Source of the DNA: Acinetobacter haemolyticus CIP 64.3 = MTCC 9819
GTDB lineage: Bacteria > Pseudomonadota > Gammaproteobacteria > Pseudomonadales > Moraxellaceae
DNA length: 64,000 nt
Direction: 5' to 3'
Assembly (NCBI RefSeq): GCF_000369065.1
Contig: NZ_KB849812.1
Span: 130,804 to 194,803, forward strand
Part shown: piece by piece, positions 37,716-46,197 of the stretch
Layout: every line of letters begins with the position of its first letter
How positions within the stretch are numbered: the stretch's first letter is position 1
Notes under the pieces: generated by a model
The model's input: only the letters and a program-made list of their open reading frames with translations
Database searches by the model: none
Told to the model about the DNA's origin: nothing
Made by a program: the position numbers and the translations under genes

Positions 37716-39062
37716 TTAATTGGATGATAAGCCGTTACTTGCAGCCAATACATCAATACGCGGGAAGACCAAACCAGTTCTCGTATCAGTAACTGACTTG
37801 CCTGTGACTCTCAAGCGATGAATGGTTTGATCAATGCTTTCCGTTGGACTCACACTATTCGCACGCAACAATGCTATCGCCCCTGCCACATGCGGTGCAG
37901 CTTGTGATGTTCCACCTTGTGTCTCACCACCTGCGGTAATCAATGCACCTGGTGCGATTAAAGTGACCAGTGAACCACCATTGCTGAAACAAGTAACCTT
38001 ATCCGCATTTGTAGTTCTATCAGTACAATTACTCCACGCTAAACTTCCCATATTACTATCGTATACAGCACCTACACGCACGGCACCTGCCACACATGCT
38101 GGTGAAGATATCCCATCAGCAAATCCATCATTACCAGATGCGACGACAGGAACAACCCCGGCTGCACGTGCATTGGCAAAGGCAGTTGCGTAACTACTGT
38201 TTTGGCATTCCGAGGTATATTTCACTCCAGGCACGCCCAAACTCATATTAATCGCTTTAATATTATAGGCTTGAGCATTATTTACTGCCCAATTTACACC
38301 TGCGAGAATATCACTATCATAGGCCGTGCTGACCCATTGCCCTTGGGATCTGACCTTTCTAAATGCATCGATACCAATAATTTTAGTTTTCGTCGCAACT
38401 TTAGCAACGATGGCCGAAACATTACTACCGTGCCCATCATCATCTAAGCTGCCATCGTCAGGTGCAGTATCAAAGGAATGCACCACGCGACAGGTTGAAG
38501 CTGGCGTATTGACTGCCGTACAACCGAAATCCGAGTGCTTATAATTCACCCCAGTATCGATCACCACGACACTCGAACCTTCGCCTGTAAAGCCATTCGC
38601 TACAGCTTGAGGTTGATTGATTAATGGCAAACTTTGCATTGTGGTCGGTGTATTCTTACGATTCGGATATACCCCTTTGACTGAAGGATCATTTAGAACC
38701 TGAGCCAATGTTTTTCGGTCTTGAATTCGATAGAGCCCCATCGGTATTCCATTAAATTCGCGTAAAGTTTGGAAACCTGAAGCTTGAGCAAATTTTGCTT
38801 TAAACTGCGTTTTTCCCTCAGCAATATAACTCCGCTTTTCTGCACTTGGTGAAATATGAGAAAAATTCGTCTCATACTCAATGAGTAAATCATTCGACTC
38901 ATTATTTACCAAAGCATTAAGATCGATCTTGCCTTTAGCAACTTTAGCTAAAGCAGTTGAATTCAACTGTTGCTTTAACTGTGCTGCACTCAGCGCTGCT
39001 GCTGTAGTATTGGTACTGTATAAAATACATAAACTTAGTAATAACAACGTTTTATTTTTCAA
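37716..39062 (-). CDS. Subtilisin-like (S8) serine protease, exported
   Basis: A 448-aa secreted protease with a signal peptide (ending near T-T-A-A-A), an N-terminal propeptide-like region (to about 140) and an S8 catalytic domain: Asp169 in V-V-V-I-D-T-G-V, His211 in D-G-H-G-S-N-V-S, the oxyanion Asn311 in A-S-G-N-D-G, and Ser386 in G-G-T-S-Q-A-A-P-H-V-A-G-A. All four residues are present, so it should be active. The start is TTG at 39062, with GGAG seven bases upstream. It follows the small gene at 39133, from which two tandem hairpins separate it. Confidence 0.92.
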   Translation of the reverse strand: MKNKTLLLLSLCILYSTNTTAAALSAAQLKQQLNSTALAKVAKGKIDLNALVNNESNDLLIEYETNFSHISPSAEKRSYIAEGKTQFKAKFAQASGFQTLREFNGIPMGLYRIQDRKTLAQVLNDPSVKGVYPNRKNTPTTMQSLPLINQPQAVANGFTGEGSSVVVIDTGVNYKHSDFGCTAVNTPASTCRVVHSFDTAPDDGSLDDDGHGSNVSAIVAKVATKTKIIGIDAFRKVRSQGQWVSTAYDSDILAGVNWAVNNAQAYNIKAINMSLGVPGVKYTSECQNSSYATAFANARAAGVVPVVASGNDGFADGISSPACVAGAVRVGAVYDSNMGSLAWSNCTDRTTNADKVTCFSNGGSLVTLIAPGALITAGGETQGGTSQAAPHVAGAIALLRANSVSPTESIDQTIHRLRVTGKSVTDTRTGLVFPRIDVLAASNGLSSN

Positions 39063-39075
39063 TTTCTATCTCCAT

Positions 39076-39125
39076 TGTTCTTGGATAAAGAACATGTATC
39101 TCTCATGGGCTTGGATAAAGACCAT
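39076..39125 (-). repeat. Two tandem hairpins sharing the loop sequence, between 39133 gene and the subtilase
   Basis: On the plus strand TGTTCTTGGATAAAGAACA (39076-39094) and ATGGGCTTGGATAAAGACCAT (39105-39125, imperfect stem) repeat at about 30 bases. The loop core TTGGATAAAG is identical in both while the stems change together, so structure appears kept. Between two genes probably on one transcript; could be an mRNA processing or translation-control element. Confidence 0.45.
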
Positions 39126-39132
39126 GCGATGA

Positions 39133-39444
39133 TTAAAGCGTTTTAATTTGATTTGCTGGATCAGTTTCTGGATCTATCGGTTGAATCGCTGGGTCACTTT
39201 TGGTGTTATAAAATTGAGCCTCCTCTTCCGATGTGCCAGATTGGTTTAATAAAGTTGTTGTTTTAATCTCTTTTTGGTTAATCTCCTGCTGATTGAGTGG
39301 TTTGGATGGAACTTCAAGATAATCATCTTTCATCTGGTGGATATACAGATCATTTGATGAAGTCAGTGGGTCAGATGGTTGGAAATACAGTACGATCACG
39401 CCTAATCCAACCAATAAGAGTAAAAATGCCGCAATCATTTTCAT
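39133..39444 (-). CDS. Small membrane-anchored protein upstream of the subtilase, unknown
   Basis: A 103-aa protein with one N-terminal hydrophobic segment (M-K-M-I-A-A-F-L-L-L-L-V-G-L-G-V-I-V-L-Y-F) and a polar Asp/Gln/Pro/Thr-rich tail without motifs, probably facing the periplasm. It is encoded 70 bases before the protease gene in the same direction and may share its mRNA, so an accessory or inhibitor role for the protease is possible but unproven. Confidence 0.55.
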   Translation of the reverse strand: MKMIAAFLLLLVGLGVIVLYFQPSDPLTSSNDLYIHQMKDDYLEVPSKPLNQQEINQKEIKTTTLLNQSGTSEEEAQFYNTKSDPAIQPIDPETDPANQIKTL

Positions 39445-40033
39445 TCATATTCTCCAATATTTCTTTTACTGCTTATTGCAAGGTTTTGTTTTAATCATCT
39501 ATTAACCAATAATTATTAACATTAATATTCACATTAATTTTCATATTTTACAAACATTGAAATGAATTAAATGCAAATTGCGATAATACTTGGTTTTTAG
39601 ACGGCAATTACCTCATAGTAGAATGGTTTGAGAGATGATAAGTTTTCTATTGAGATCAATAAATTTAATGGAAACTCAAAATAAATTTTCCACACTTTTA
39701 TACCAAGCAATAAAAATGCCACTTTTAAATTTAAATCATATTTGAGTAAAAATTAGATAAAAGAACGGCTCTCCTTCATTTTCATCGAGATTAGCTGCAT
39801 CATAAAATAAGCTAATCACCAAGAGATATATAGATTTCAAACCTTAATTAAAACTATATATTTCAAATATTTATAGTTTTAGGCATTCTCCACAATTTAC
39901 CGCTAGAGTGTGTTTCTGCTGTAACGTACTTGTAAAGTTTTGCTGAAATCCATAGCTTTCTCCTTTTTGCTCGCTATGATGCGATGGCGATTATGAAGTG
40001 CCCTGATATGGCACATCACTTAAGGAAACCGCA
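39445..40033. other. AT-rich intergenic region between divergent genes
   Basis: 589 bases without a convincing gene. It must hold the promoters of the small gene at 39133 (leftward) and the exported protein at 40034 (rightward). No strong hairpin, tRNA or known regulator box was seen. Confidence 0.5.
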
Positions 40034-40609
40034 ATGAAAAAAATGATCAAAACAGCTATCGTGACAACAAGTATTCTTGCTTCTGCATCAGTTTTTGCAC
40101 AAAACGTGGGTGCAAATGCGAGTGGCTCAGCACAAGTTTCTGTACAGTCAAACGGCTTAATTAAAGGCGTTACGGGTGCAGTCAAAAATACAGCACAAGG
40201 TGTAGGTCAAACAGCTCAACATGTTGGTCATGCGGCTGTAAACACTGGGGTAAATGTCACCCAAAAAACGGTGGGCACTGCTGCAAATGTTGGCTCATCT
40301 GTCATTCACACGACTGGTGCTGCTGTTAAAAATGGAAGCAACTACGCGGTAAACAAAGCAGTAGATGGTAAAACTGTCGCTACTGAGACACGTGCAGAGG
40401 CTAAAAAACGCTATCAGGATCGTAAAGCTGAATCAAAATCAATTGGTCTAAATACACAAACTAGCGTTCATGTTGGCAACTCATCTGTGCAAGCACAAAC
40501 AGGCTTGAATGCTGATCGAAAACAAGCACAAGCAGGTGCAAATGTTGGTGTAAAAGTGTTAGGCGTAAACGCGAATGTAAACACCAATGCTAAAGTGGGC
40601 GCGAACTAA
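40034..40609 (+). CDS. Exported low-complexity protein, unknown function
   Basis: A 191-aa protein with a clear signal peptide (cleavage after S-V-F-A, before Q-N-V-G). The mature chain is Ala/Gly/Val/Asn/Thr-rich, with degenerate repeats (G-A-V-K-N-T-A-Q-G-V-G-Q-T-A-Q-H-V-G ... N-T-G-V-N-V-T), a short Lys/Arg-rich helical part (about 125-145), then N-V-G-V-K-V-L-G-V-N-A-N-V-N strands. No family recognised; it could be a surface or amyloid-like protein, which is inference. AAGGA ribosome site; terminator follows. Confidence 0.7.
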   Translation: MKKMIKTAIVTTSILASASVFAQNVGANASGSAQVSVQSNGLIKGVTGAVKNTAQGVGQTAQHVGHAAVNTGVNVTQKTVGTAANVGSSVIHTTGAAVKNGSNYAVNKAVDGKTVATETRAEAKKRYQDRKAESKSIGLNTQTSVHVGNSSVQAQTGLNADRKQAQAGANVGVKVLGVNANVNTNAKVGAN

Positions 40610-40624
40610 TCTCAAATATTCATC

Positions 40625-40660
40625 AAAAAAAGCCTTTTGAATGCTCAAAAGGCTTTTTTT
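40625..40660. terminator. Bidirectional terminator after the exported low-complexity protein
   Basis: AAAAAAAGCCTTTTGA / TCAAAAGGCTTTTTTT perfect stem with a four-base loop, between converging genes. Confidence 0.93.
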
Positions 40661-40678
40661 ATGCTTCTGATTTCGCAC

Positions 40679-41950
40679 TCAAATCAAGAATAATTTGGTC
40701 TGTTCATCTACGTTATTTTCAATAAAATGGCTTAAACCGTTTGCATCACAAGCTAGAGTCAATTGCTTATAGCTCACACTGCAAAATTCAGCGTATTGCT
40801 TAAAAATTAACGGCGATTGATCCAAAGGTAACGGTTCATCTAACGCGATCAGCTTATGTATCCCCCGATCATTCATCGTCAATAAATAATGGTCGCCATT
40901 CAACGCTAACTCGACCAAAGCAGTACCTTTACCATTTAAAGGGAGCAAATATTGCGACTGTGCAGCAATCACATCTGCGCTATAACTTTCGAGTTTTAAA
41001 CTCACCAAATTAAAAACCAAGAACTCATGCTGACTCGTGCTAACTTTTGGGCTTACCGCCCCATTTTGTTGCACAAAATGGGGTAATGCTCCTAATTTCA
41101 CTAAGTTCTGCTCAGTGCCCTGTTTCATTCGGAACAATTGCTGCACGAGTTTTTGTTTCATCACCGCATCGAAATAACGTTCATCTAACTGTAGATCATT
41201 ATTTTCTAAAATTTTTAATAACGCCTGATGATGTCGAGGCAGTAAGGCATCAAGTACATGACGATAATAGAACTTACTCTGCTTCTTCACTTGACGAACC
41301 CGCTGATAGAAGTAGGTAATATCAAATGGCTTTTCAACAAAATCATTCAGTAATTCAGAACTCGCCAAAACAGAAAGTGCTTCATGTCCTGTAAAGGGTA
41401 AATGAATCACATGCATTTGCGGTAATAATGGTTTAATTTTTAAGAAATGCTCTTTGTCTTCAGCAAAATATGGATCATAGACAATGATATATTCACGAGA
41501 TGAATCAACTTCATCCGGTTGAATTTCCATATGTTGATGAATTGATACATCAAAAAACTCTGCATAACGGCGGTCTTGCACCACTTCAGGATCAATGGTG
41601 TATTGCGGTACAAAAGCCACAATTTTTTGCATATTCAATAAATTTGAATACTTAATGGCAGCATAGCCACCCATCGAGCCACCATAGCCGACTCGCTCTT
41701 TAAACTGTGCTAAAAATGGTTGAATCTGTTGCTGCATGTTGAGCATGCTGCTTTTGGGAAACCATGTCTTTTGCTTCGGCATAATGCCGATCACATTGTA
41801 TTGGTATTTTATTAATGATTTTTCAGCATTGATGGACATGCCTTTAGCGCGACTAATCAAATCGCCAAACGAAACCACTAAAGTATCACTTGAACCTTTT
41901 AAAAAAATAACGCGAATATGATCATCTTCAAATATTATTTGTTTATCCAT
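40679..41950 (-). CDS. Alpha/beta-hydrolase-like protein, unknown substrate
   Basis: A 423-aa protein. The N-terminal half looks like an alpha/beta hydrolase: a nucleophile elbow G-Y-G-G-S-M-G-G-Y-A-A near residue 90, an acidic strand I-I-V-Y-D-P-Y-F-A-E-D and a His in P-F-T-G-H-E-A. The C-terminal half (about 225-423) has no known domain; it contains helical then strand-rich segments. Start ATG 41950 (M-D-K-Q), or the GTG two codons before it. Divergent from a methyltransferase gene. It might modify a cell-surface polymer or lipid, but nothing here shows it. Confidence 0.65.
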   Translation of the reverse strand: MDKQIIFEDDHIRVIFLKGSSDTLVVSFGDLISRAKGMSINAEKSLIKYQYNVIGIMPKQKTWFPKSSMLNMQQQIQPFLAQFKERVGYGGSMGGYAAIKYSNLLNMQKIVAFVPQYTIDPEVVQDRRYAEFFDVSIHQHMEIQPDEVDSSREYIIVYDPYFAEDKEHFLKIKPLLPQMHVIHLPFTGHEALSVLASSELLNDFVEKPFDITYFYQRVRQVKKQSKFYYRHVLDALLPRHHQALLKILENNDLQLDERYFDAVMKQKLVQQLFRMKQGTEQNLVKLGALPHFVQQNGAVSPKVSTSQHEFLVFNLVSLKLESYSADVIAAQSQYLLPLNGKGTALVELALNGDHYLLTMNDRGIHKLIALDEPLPLDQSPLIFKQYAEFCSVSYKQLTLACDANGLSHFIENNVDEQTKLFLI

Positions 41951-42062
41951 GCTCACACTAAAAAAAGATCCTTGATGGGAATCAACAAATACTTACTTTG
42001 CCAATCCAAAATTGCGGAGTATCTTATTTTATAGAGATCGGGCAGATTAAAAAGCGCAAAAA

Positions 42063-42842
42063 ATGACACAATCCTTGCATCCAGCGGCACAAAAGGGCTT
42101 TAGTTCAGGGGCTGAACTCTACCAACAGGTTCGCCCCAATTATCCACAAGAAATAGGGGTTTGGCTGCAAGATCGACTCCAGATAGATGAAAATTCCACT
42201 GTTATCGACCTAGGTTCTGGGACTGGCAAATTCTTACCTTACCTCTTACAAACCCAAGCAAAAATTGTAGCGATCGAGCCTGTAACCGAAATGTTACAGC
42301 AGTTACAACAAGCACATCCTATGGTAATTTCACTACAAGCGTTTAGTGATCAACTCCCTTTGGATGATGAATCCATTGATGCCATTATTTGCGCACAATC
42401 ATTTCATTGGTTTGCTAATCTAAAAACATTGAAAGAGATGCATCGTGTGTTAGCGCCTTCAGGACATTTAGGCCTAGTCTGGAATCAACGCGATATTGAC
42501 GTCGATTGGGTGAAAGCCCTAGCAAATGAGATTGCGCCATTCGAAGGTGATACGCCTCGTTACCATACTGGACAATGGAAACAGGTATTTGAACATCAAG
42601 GACTGTTCAAATTCAATGGACTACAAAACTTCCAGCTCTATCATCATGGTACAGTAGAACAAGTGGTGAGTAAGCGCTTACTTTCGACCAGTTTTATTGC
42701 TGCCATGCCCCAACACGAGCAACAACGATTAAAGGCAAAATTTGAACAAATTGTATTTGATTTTACGGGATTAAATCCGCAAGATCGGATTGACTTTCCT
42801 TATCGTACTTTTGCTTATCATTTTCAGAAAATATCAACTTGA
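42063..42842 (+). CDS. Class I SAM-dependent methyltransferase
   Basis: A 259-aa methyltransferase with the SAM motif I V-I-D-L-G-S-G-T-G-K (around 44-53), motif II A-I-E-P-V, and D-A-I-I-C-A-Q-S-F-H-W-F, which is typical of the UbiE/yeast Tam-like small-molecule group. The substrate is unknown. The following lipoprotein gene begins 8 bases after its stop, so they are probably cotranscribed. Confidence 0.82.
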   Translation: MTQSLHPAAQKGFSSGAELYQQVRPNYPQEIGVWLQDRLQIDENSTVIDLGSGTGKFLPYLLQTQAKIVAIEPVTEMLQQLQQAHPMVISLQAFSDQLPLDDESIDAIICAQSFHWFANLKTLKEMHRVLAPSGHLGLVWNQRDIDVDWVKALANEIAPFEGDTPRYHTGQWKQVFEHQGLFKFNGLQNFQLYHHGTVEQVVSKRLLSTSFIAAMPQHEQQRLKAKFEQIVFDFTGLNPQDRIDFPYRTFAYHFQKIST

Positions 42843-42850
42843 GTGGAACT

Positions 42851-43393
42851 ATGTCTAAAATTAAAAAAACGCTGGCGATCACATTTACATTAACTGCAGC
42901 GCTCATGCTCAGTGCATGTAACAAAGAACAAGAACCCTCACGATCAAATGATCGAACGAGTGATTCTGTCAAAGATGCAATTGGTCAACTCAATCCAGTA
43001 CCAATCAAGCAATTTCCTGATACTGCAAATGACGCTGCGGATATTGCCATTCTAGAAGATTACGATCAACGCTTCACGGACATGACGGACAGTATGGAAA
43101 TTGAAGTAGCGGAAATGCGTGAAAAAGGGACACTCACACCTGAGTTTGAACAGCAACGCCAAAAGGATAATGTAAAATCTGCGCTGACGATGCTCAAGGA
43201 ACTAGATCTTAAAACCGAACAAGGACGTTATATCCAAGGTCTACTCTATAGTTATTGGGAACATCAAGCCAAAGTTTTGGATCAACCGAATACTCAAGCA
43301 GATTCTGCTCAGCAAGTAGACCAACTTAATCAGTATTTGCATGCTCAAAGCCAATTACACCACTGGAAAAACAAGCAAACACCTGAAGACTAA
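42851..43393 (+). CDS. Putative lipoprotein, unknown function
   Basis: A 180-aa lipoprotein (lipobox L-S-A-C in T-A-A-L-M-L-S-A-C-N-K). The mature protein is helical, charged and Gln/Asp-rich (for example D-Q-R-F-T-D-M-T-D-S-M-E-I-E-V-A-E-M-R). No domain recognised. The ATG at 42851 is chosen over an upstream in-frame TTG that overlaps the methyltransferase stop. A terminator follows. Confidence 0.62.
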   Translation: MSKIKKTLAITFTLTAALMLSACNKEQEPSRSNDRTSDSVKDAIGQLNPVPIKQFPDTANDAADIAILEDYDQRFTDMTDSMEIEVAEMREKGTLTPEFEQQRQKDNVKSALTMLKELDLKTEQGRYIQGLLYSYWEHQAKVLDQPNTQADSAQQVDQLNQYLHAQSQLHHWKNKQTPED

Positions 43394-43418
43394 TTGAAAG
43401 TTTATACATTTATCTCAT

Positions 43419-43454
43419 AAAAAAGCCCCTGGTCTTAAACTCAGGGGCTTTTTT
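43419..43454. terminator. Bidirectional terminator after the methyltransferase-lipoprotein pair
   Basis: AAAAAAGCCCCTG / CAGGGGCTTTTTT stem with a 10-base loop, between converging genes. Confidence 0.92.
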
Positions 43455-43472
43455 CCATTTAAAGCTATCTTT

Positions 43473-44036
43473 TTAAATTTTCTGTCTTTCGATCCATTCA
43501 ATCGAACTCACACGAAATAACTCACACGCCCCATCACCTACACCACCAGGAGTTAGAGAAGATGTCCAAACTAGATCCTTATCACGCACTTCAACCAACT
43601 CACCTTTTAGATTGACTAAATCCCCACGCTTGACTTGTTTGATTTGCTTTGCAATCTCAGGATTTGCTGGAATGATGTGCATATTTGATACCATTTTAAT
43701 GGCTTGATCAGGTGGCACAGGCAAAGTTTTCATGTTCCAATTGAGATAACGATCATACTGACGAACCGAGATGGTTCGAGCAATTTCTGGATCGGTAAAT
43801 AAATCCAGACTCACGGCGTAATCAATCGGTGAAAATTTTGCTTGCTCATCATCATGATAGACTTTAGAACCAAGAATTCGAAAGTTCCCATCAAAAGGTT
43901 GAAGCACAGAAATTGATTGGTACTTCACAACTGGCGCTAAGCCGTTGGCAATATTATATTCAACGCCATTACTTGATGCGTGTGTTTGTCCAAGTGCCGC
44001 AACCATGCATAAACTCATCCATAGACGCTTTTTCAT
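43473..44036 (-). CDS. Exported protein, unknown function
   Basis: A 187-aa protein with a signal peptide (M-K-K-R-L-W-M-S-L-C-M-V-A-A-L-G-Q-T-H-A). The mature part has beta-rich stretches, including K-R-G-D-L-V-N-L-K-G-E-L-V-E-V-R-D-K-D-L-V-W near residue 140, which resembles an OB-type strand run, and a conserved-looking L-T-P-G-G-V-G-D-G-A-C-E-L-F end. I do not recognise the family. Stands alone. Confidence 0.65.
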   Translation of the reverse strand: MKKRLWMSLCMVAALGQTHASSNGVEYNIANGLAPVVKYQSISVLQPFDGNFRILGSKVYHDDEQAKFSPIDYAVSLDLFTDPEIARTISVRQYDRYLNWNMKTLPVPPDQAIKMVSNMHIIPANPEIAKQIKQVKRGDLVNLKGELVEVRDKDLVWTSSLTPGGVGDGACELFRVSSIEWIERQKI

Positions 44037-44205
44037 GGCTCAATCATCCTCAAAATATCACTAAAAACTTAAAAAACTAACTCTCTTCATAGTATGCTTG
44101 GATGGTGAAAAAAAGTGCGTTTTTTAGTAACAATCAAACTCACTTTGGTCATATTTTTGTGCTGTTATTTATGTGTTGCTTTATTTAATCAAGGGATGGA
44201 TCTGT

Positions 44206-44838
44206 ATGATTTATCAATTTTATCAACGCCGTATCTTTCCTCATTTACTCAATCAAGTCATGCAAACAGCCAGTTTGATGGATCGACGTCGTGAACTATT
44301 ACTGCCGATTGAAGGCGATGTACTAGAAATCGGCTTTGGTACGGGCCTAAATATTCCATTTTATGGCAATATCGACACGCTATATGCATTAGAACCAAAT
44401 CCTGATATCTACCAACTTGCGGTAGAACGTGTTCAACATGCGCCATTCTATGTCAAACATATTCAAGCCAGCGCAGAAAAGCTGCCTTTTGCTGATGCGT
44501 CTTTGGATCATGTTGTATCAACATGGACATTGTGTAGTATTCCTCAACTCGACCAAGCACTTGCAGAAGTTTTCCGTGTGCTAAAACCAACGGGAACATT
44601 CCACTTGTTAGAACATGTCAAACATCCAGATTCTGCTAAAATCCAATCTCTACAAACGATATTAACACCAATTCAAAAGCGCATTGGCGATGGCTGCCAT
44701 CTCAACCGAGATATAGAACGGCATCTATTGCAAACAAAGTTTCAATTTGCAGAAAAAGAATATTTTGACGCTGAAGGTATCCCCGTCATTGCTCAAAAAA
44801 TGTTATTGGCAAGAGTACAAAAGTCTAAAAATGCCTAG
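44206..44838 (+). CDS. Class I SAM-dependent methyltransferase (UbiE-like)
   Basis: A 210-aa methyltransferase: SAM motif V-L-E-I-G-F-G-T-G-L-N (near 40-50), acidic Y-A-L-E-P-N-P, and V-V-S-T-W-T-L-C-S-I-P, with R-V-L-K-P-T-G-T-F-H-L-L-E-H. This pattern is found in the group annotated as phospholipid or quinone methyltransferases; the substrate is not known. I took ATG 44206 (M-I-Y-Q-F-Y), preceded by GGATGGAT, over the frame opening at 44173. Confidence 0.8.
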   Translation: MIYQFYQRRIFPHLLNQVMQTASLMDRRRELLLPIEGDVLEIGFGTGLNIPFYGNIDTLYALEPNPDIYQLAVERVQHAPFYVKHIQASAEKLPFADASLDHVVSTWTLCSIPQLDQALAEVFRVLKPTGTFHLLEHVKHPDSAKIQSLQTILTPIQKRIGDGCHLNRDIERHLLQTKFQFAEKEYFDAEGIPVIAQKMLLARVQKSKNA

Positions 44839-45302
44839 CCCTCAAAATCAATTCTCAGCGTTTCAAAGCGTACCCGCCCTTCTTGCACTGCTTGAGCAAT
44901 GGCTTGCTGCCCTTTACTCAAGCGTGCACCACCACTTTTAATATCCAGTAAAATCACCTCAATATCTTCGGCCTCGCCATCCCCATCACGAAAGTCGGTA
45001 TAACCATCAAAAATGACATAATCCACTGGGTCGCCCAAAAACTTAGCATCACTGGGTAAATAACGAAACTCTGGAAGGATGGGCGCAAACTGCTCAGCCA
45101 TTTTTCCTTTGAGTACAGCACGACTGGTATTCACACTGCGTTTCTGTGCATCTAATAATGCTTGTTTATGTTCCAACTCTAATTCTGCAATATATTTTTC
45201 ATACTCTGCTTGAATTCGTCCGTTACGACTATTGGACAAAATAATTGTGGTCAAAACCACACCGATACAAGCACCTATCAGCATTGCAAGCCAAACCGAC
45301 AT
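44835..45302 (-). CDS. Membrane-anchored Holliday-junction-resolvase-like endonuclease domain protein
   Basis: A 155-aa protein with one N-terminal membrane helix (M-S-V-W-L-A-M-L-I-G-A-C-I-G-V-V-L-T-T-I-I), a helical linker, and a PD-(D/E)XK-type domain: D in D-Y-V-I-F-D-G, then I-L-L-D-I-K-S-G (D-x-K) near 120. This matches the Pfam family of predicted endonucleases distantly related to archaeal Holliday junction resolvases. Membrane location makes a plain resolvase role doubtful. Start ATG 45302 with AAGGA. Its end overlaps the convergent methyltransferase end by four bases. Confidence 0.75.
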   Translation of the reverse strand: MSVWLAMLIGACIGVVLTTIILSNSRNGRIQAEYEKYIAELELEHKQALLDAQKRSVNTSRAVLKGKMAEQFAPILPEFRYLPSDAKFLGDPVDYVIFDGYTDFRDGDGEAEDIEVILLDIKSGGARLSKGQQAIAQAVQEGRVRFETLRIDFEG

Positions 45303-45434
45303 AAAAACGTCCTTATCCTTCAAGGTTGCTATTTAACTGCAACATTAAACTTTTGTCATGTGTCACACACTCTGGTAAAAAAGATGCTAAGGTATAGTTG
45401 AATATATAAAGACCTGTTAAATAAATCTAAGTTC

Positions 45435-46079
45435 ATGAAGACAATATTAATCGCAAATCAAAAAGGTGGCTGTGGTAAAACCATGACGGCAATCACCCTC
45501 GCTACAGCATTATCACAAAAAGGATATAAGGTTGCTTTAGCAGACGCTGACAATCAAAAATCCGCATTACAATGGTTAAAACAACGTCCTGAAACCGTCA
45601 CAGAGATCCAAAGTCTAGATTGGCGCCATGAGAAATCAATTGGTGATGCACCTAAAAACTTGGATTATTTGATTATTGATGCGCCTGGGGCACTTTCAGG
45701 TGAACATGCTGAACAACTGGTCAGTGAAGCACATGCGATTGTCACACCGATACAGCCTTCATTTTTTGATATTGATAGTACTCGTCGCTTCCTCAAACAT
45801 TTACAAGAGATTAAACGCATTCGTAAAGGTAAAGTACAAATTTTACTGATTGCCAATCGCGTTAAGCCAAATAGCGCGAGTTCCAAAGACATTCAAAACT
45901 TTTTTACCAAAATTGAGCATCCCCCTGTGGCATGGATTTCTGAACGAAGCGCCTATGGAACACTCGCTATGCAAGGTTTGAGTATTTTTGATAAATCACA
46001 AAAGAATTTTGTGATGATACAAAGCCAATGGCAGCCTGTGCTCAATCAGTTGGTTGATGATCCGAGTGAATGGTTTTAG
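45435..46079 (+). CDS. ParA-family ATPase without a ParB partner
   Basis: A 214-aa MinD/ParA-type ATPase with the deviant Walker A K-G-G-C-G-K-T (residues 10-16, both signature lysines present), switch A/Walker B L-I-I-D-A-P-G and A-D-A-D-N-Q-K. Such proteins place plasmids, chromosomal origins or protein clusters by ATP-driven surface patterning. No parB-like gene lies next to it, so its cargo is unknown. Chromosomal orphan ParAs of this length are common in the genus as I know it. Confidence 0.85.
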   Translation: MKTILIANQKGGCGKTMTAITLATALSQKGYKVALADADNQKSALQWLKQRPETVTEIQSLDWRHEKSIGDAPKNLDYLIIDAPGALSGEHAEQLVSEAHAIVTPIQPSFFDIDSTRRFLKHLQEIKRIRKGKVQILLIANRVKPNSASSKDIQNFFTKIEHPPVAWISERSAYGTLAMQGLSIFDKSQKNFVMIQSQWQPVLNQLVDDPSEWF

Positions 46080-46197
46080 CTTTTGCAAAGAAAGGTAATC
46101 TTTTGATATCAAATCTTAAAAGATGAAAAGGAAAATATCGCTGCTCTGATTTTTCAGTTAATATGGATTCATTCAACTTCAAGCACTAGAGAAAATT

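Noticed and set aside
44835..45302. A classical RuvC/YqgF-type Holliday junction resolvase
   Set aside because: The motif pattern is PD-(D/E)XK-like and the protein has a membrane anchor, so only distant kinship is supported.
45435..46079. A plasmid partition locus based on the ParA-like gene
   Set aside because: No parB, parS-like repeats or replication gene nearby; flanks are chromosomal membrane-protein genes.
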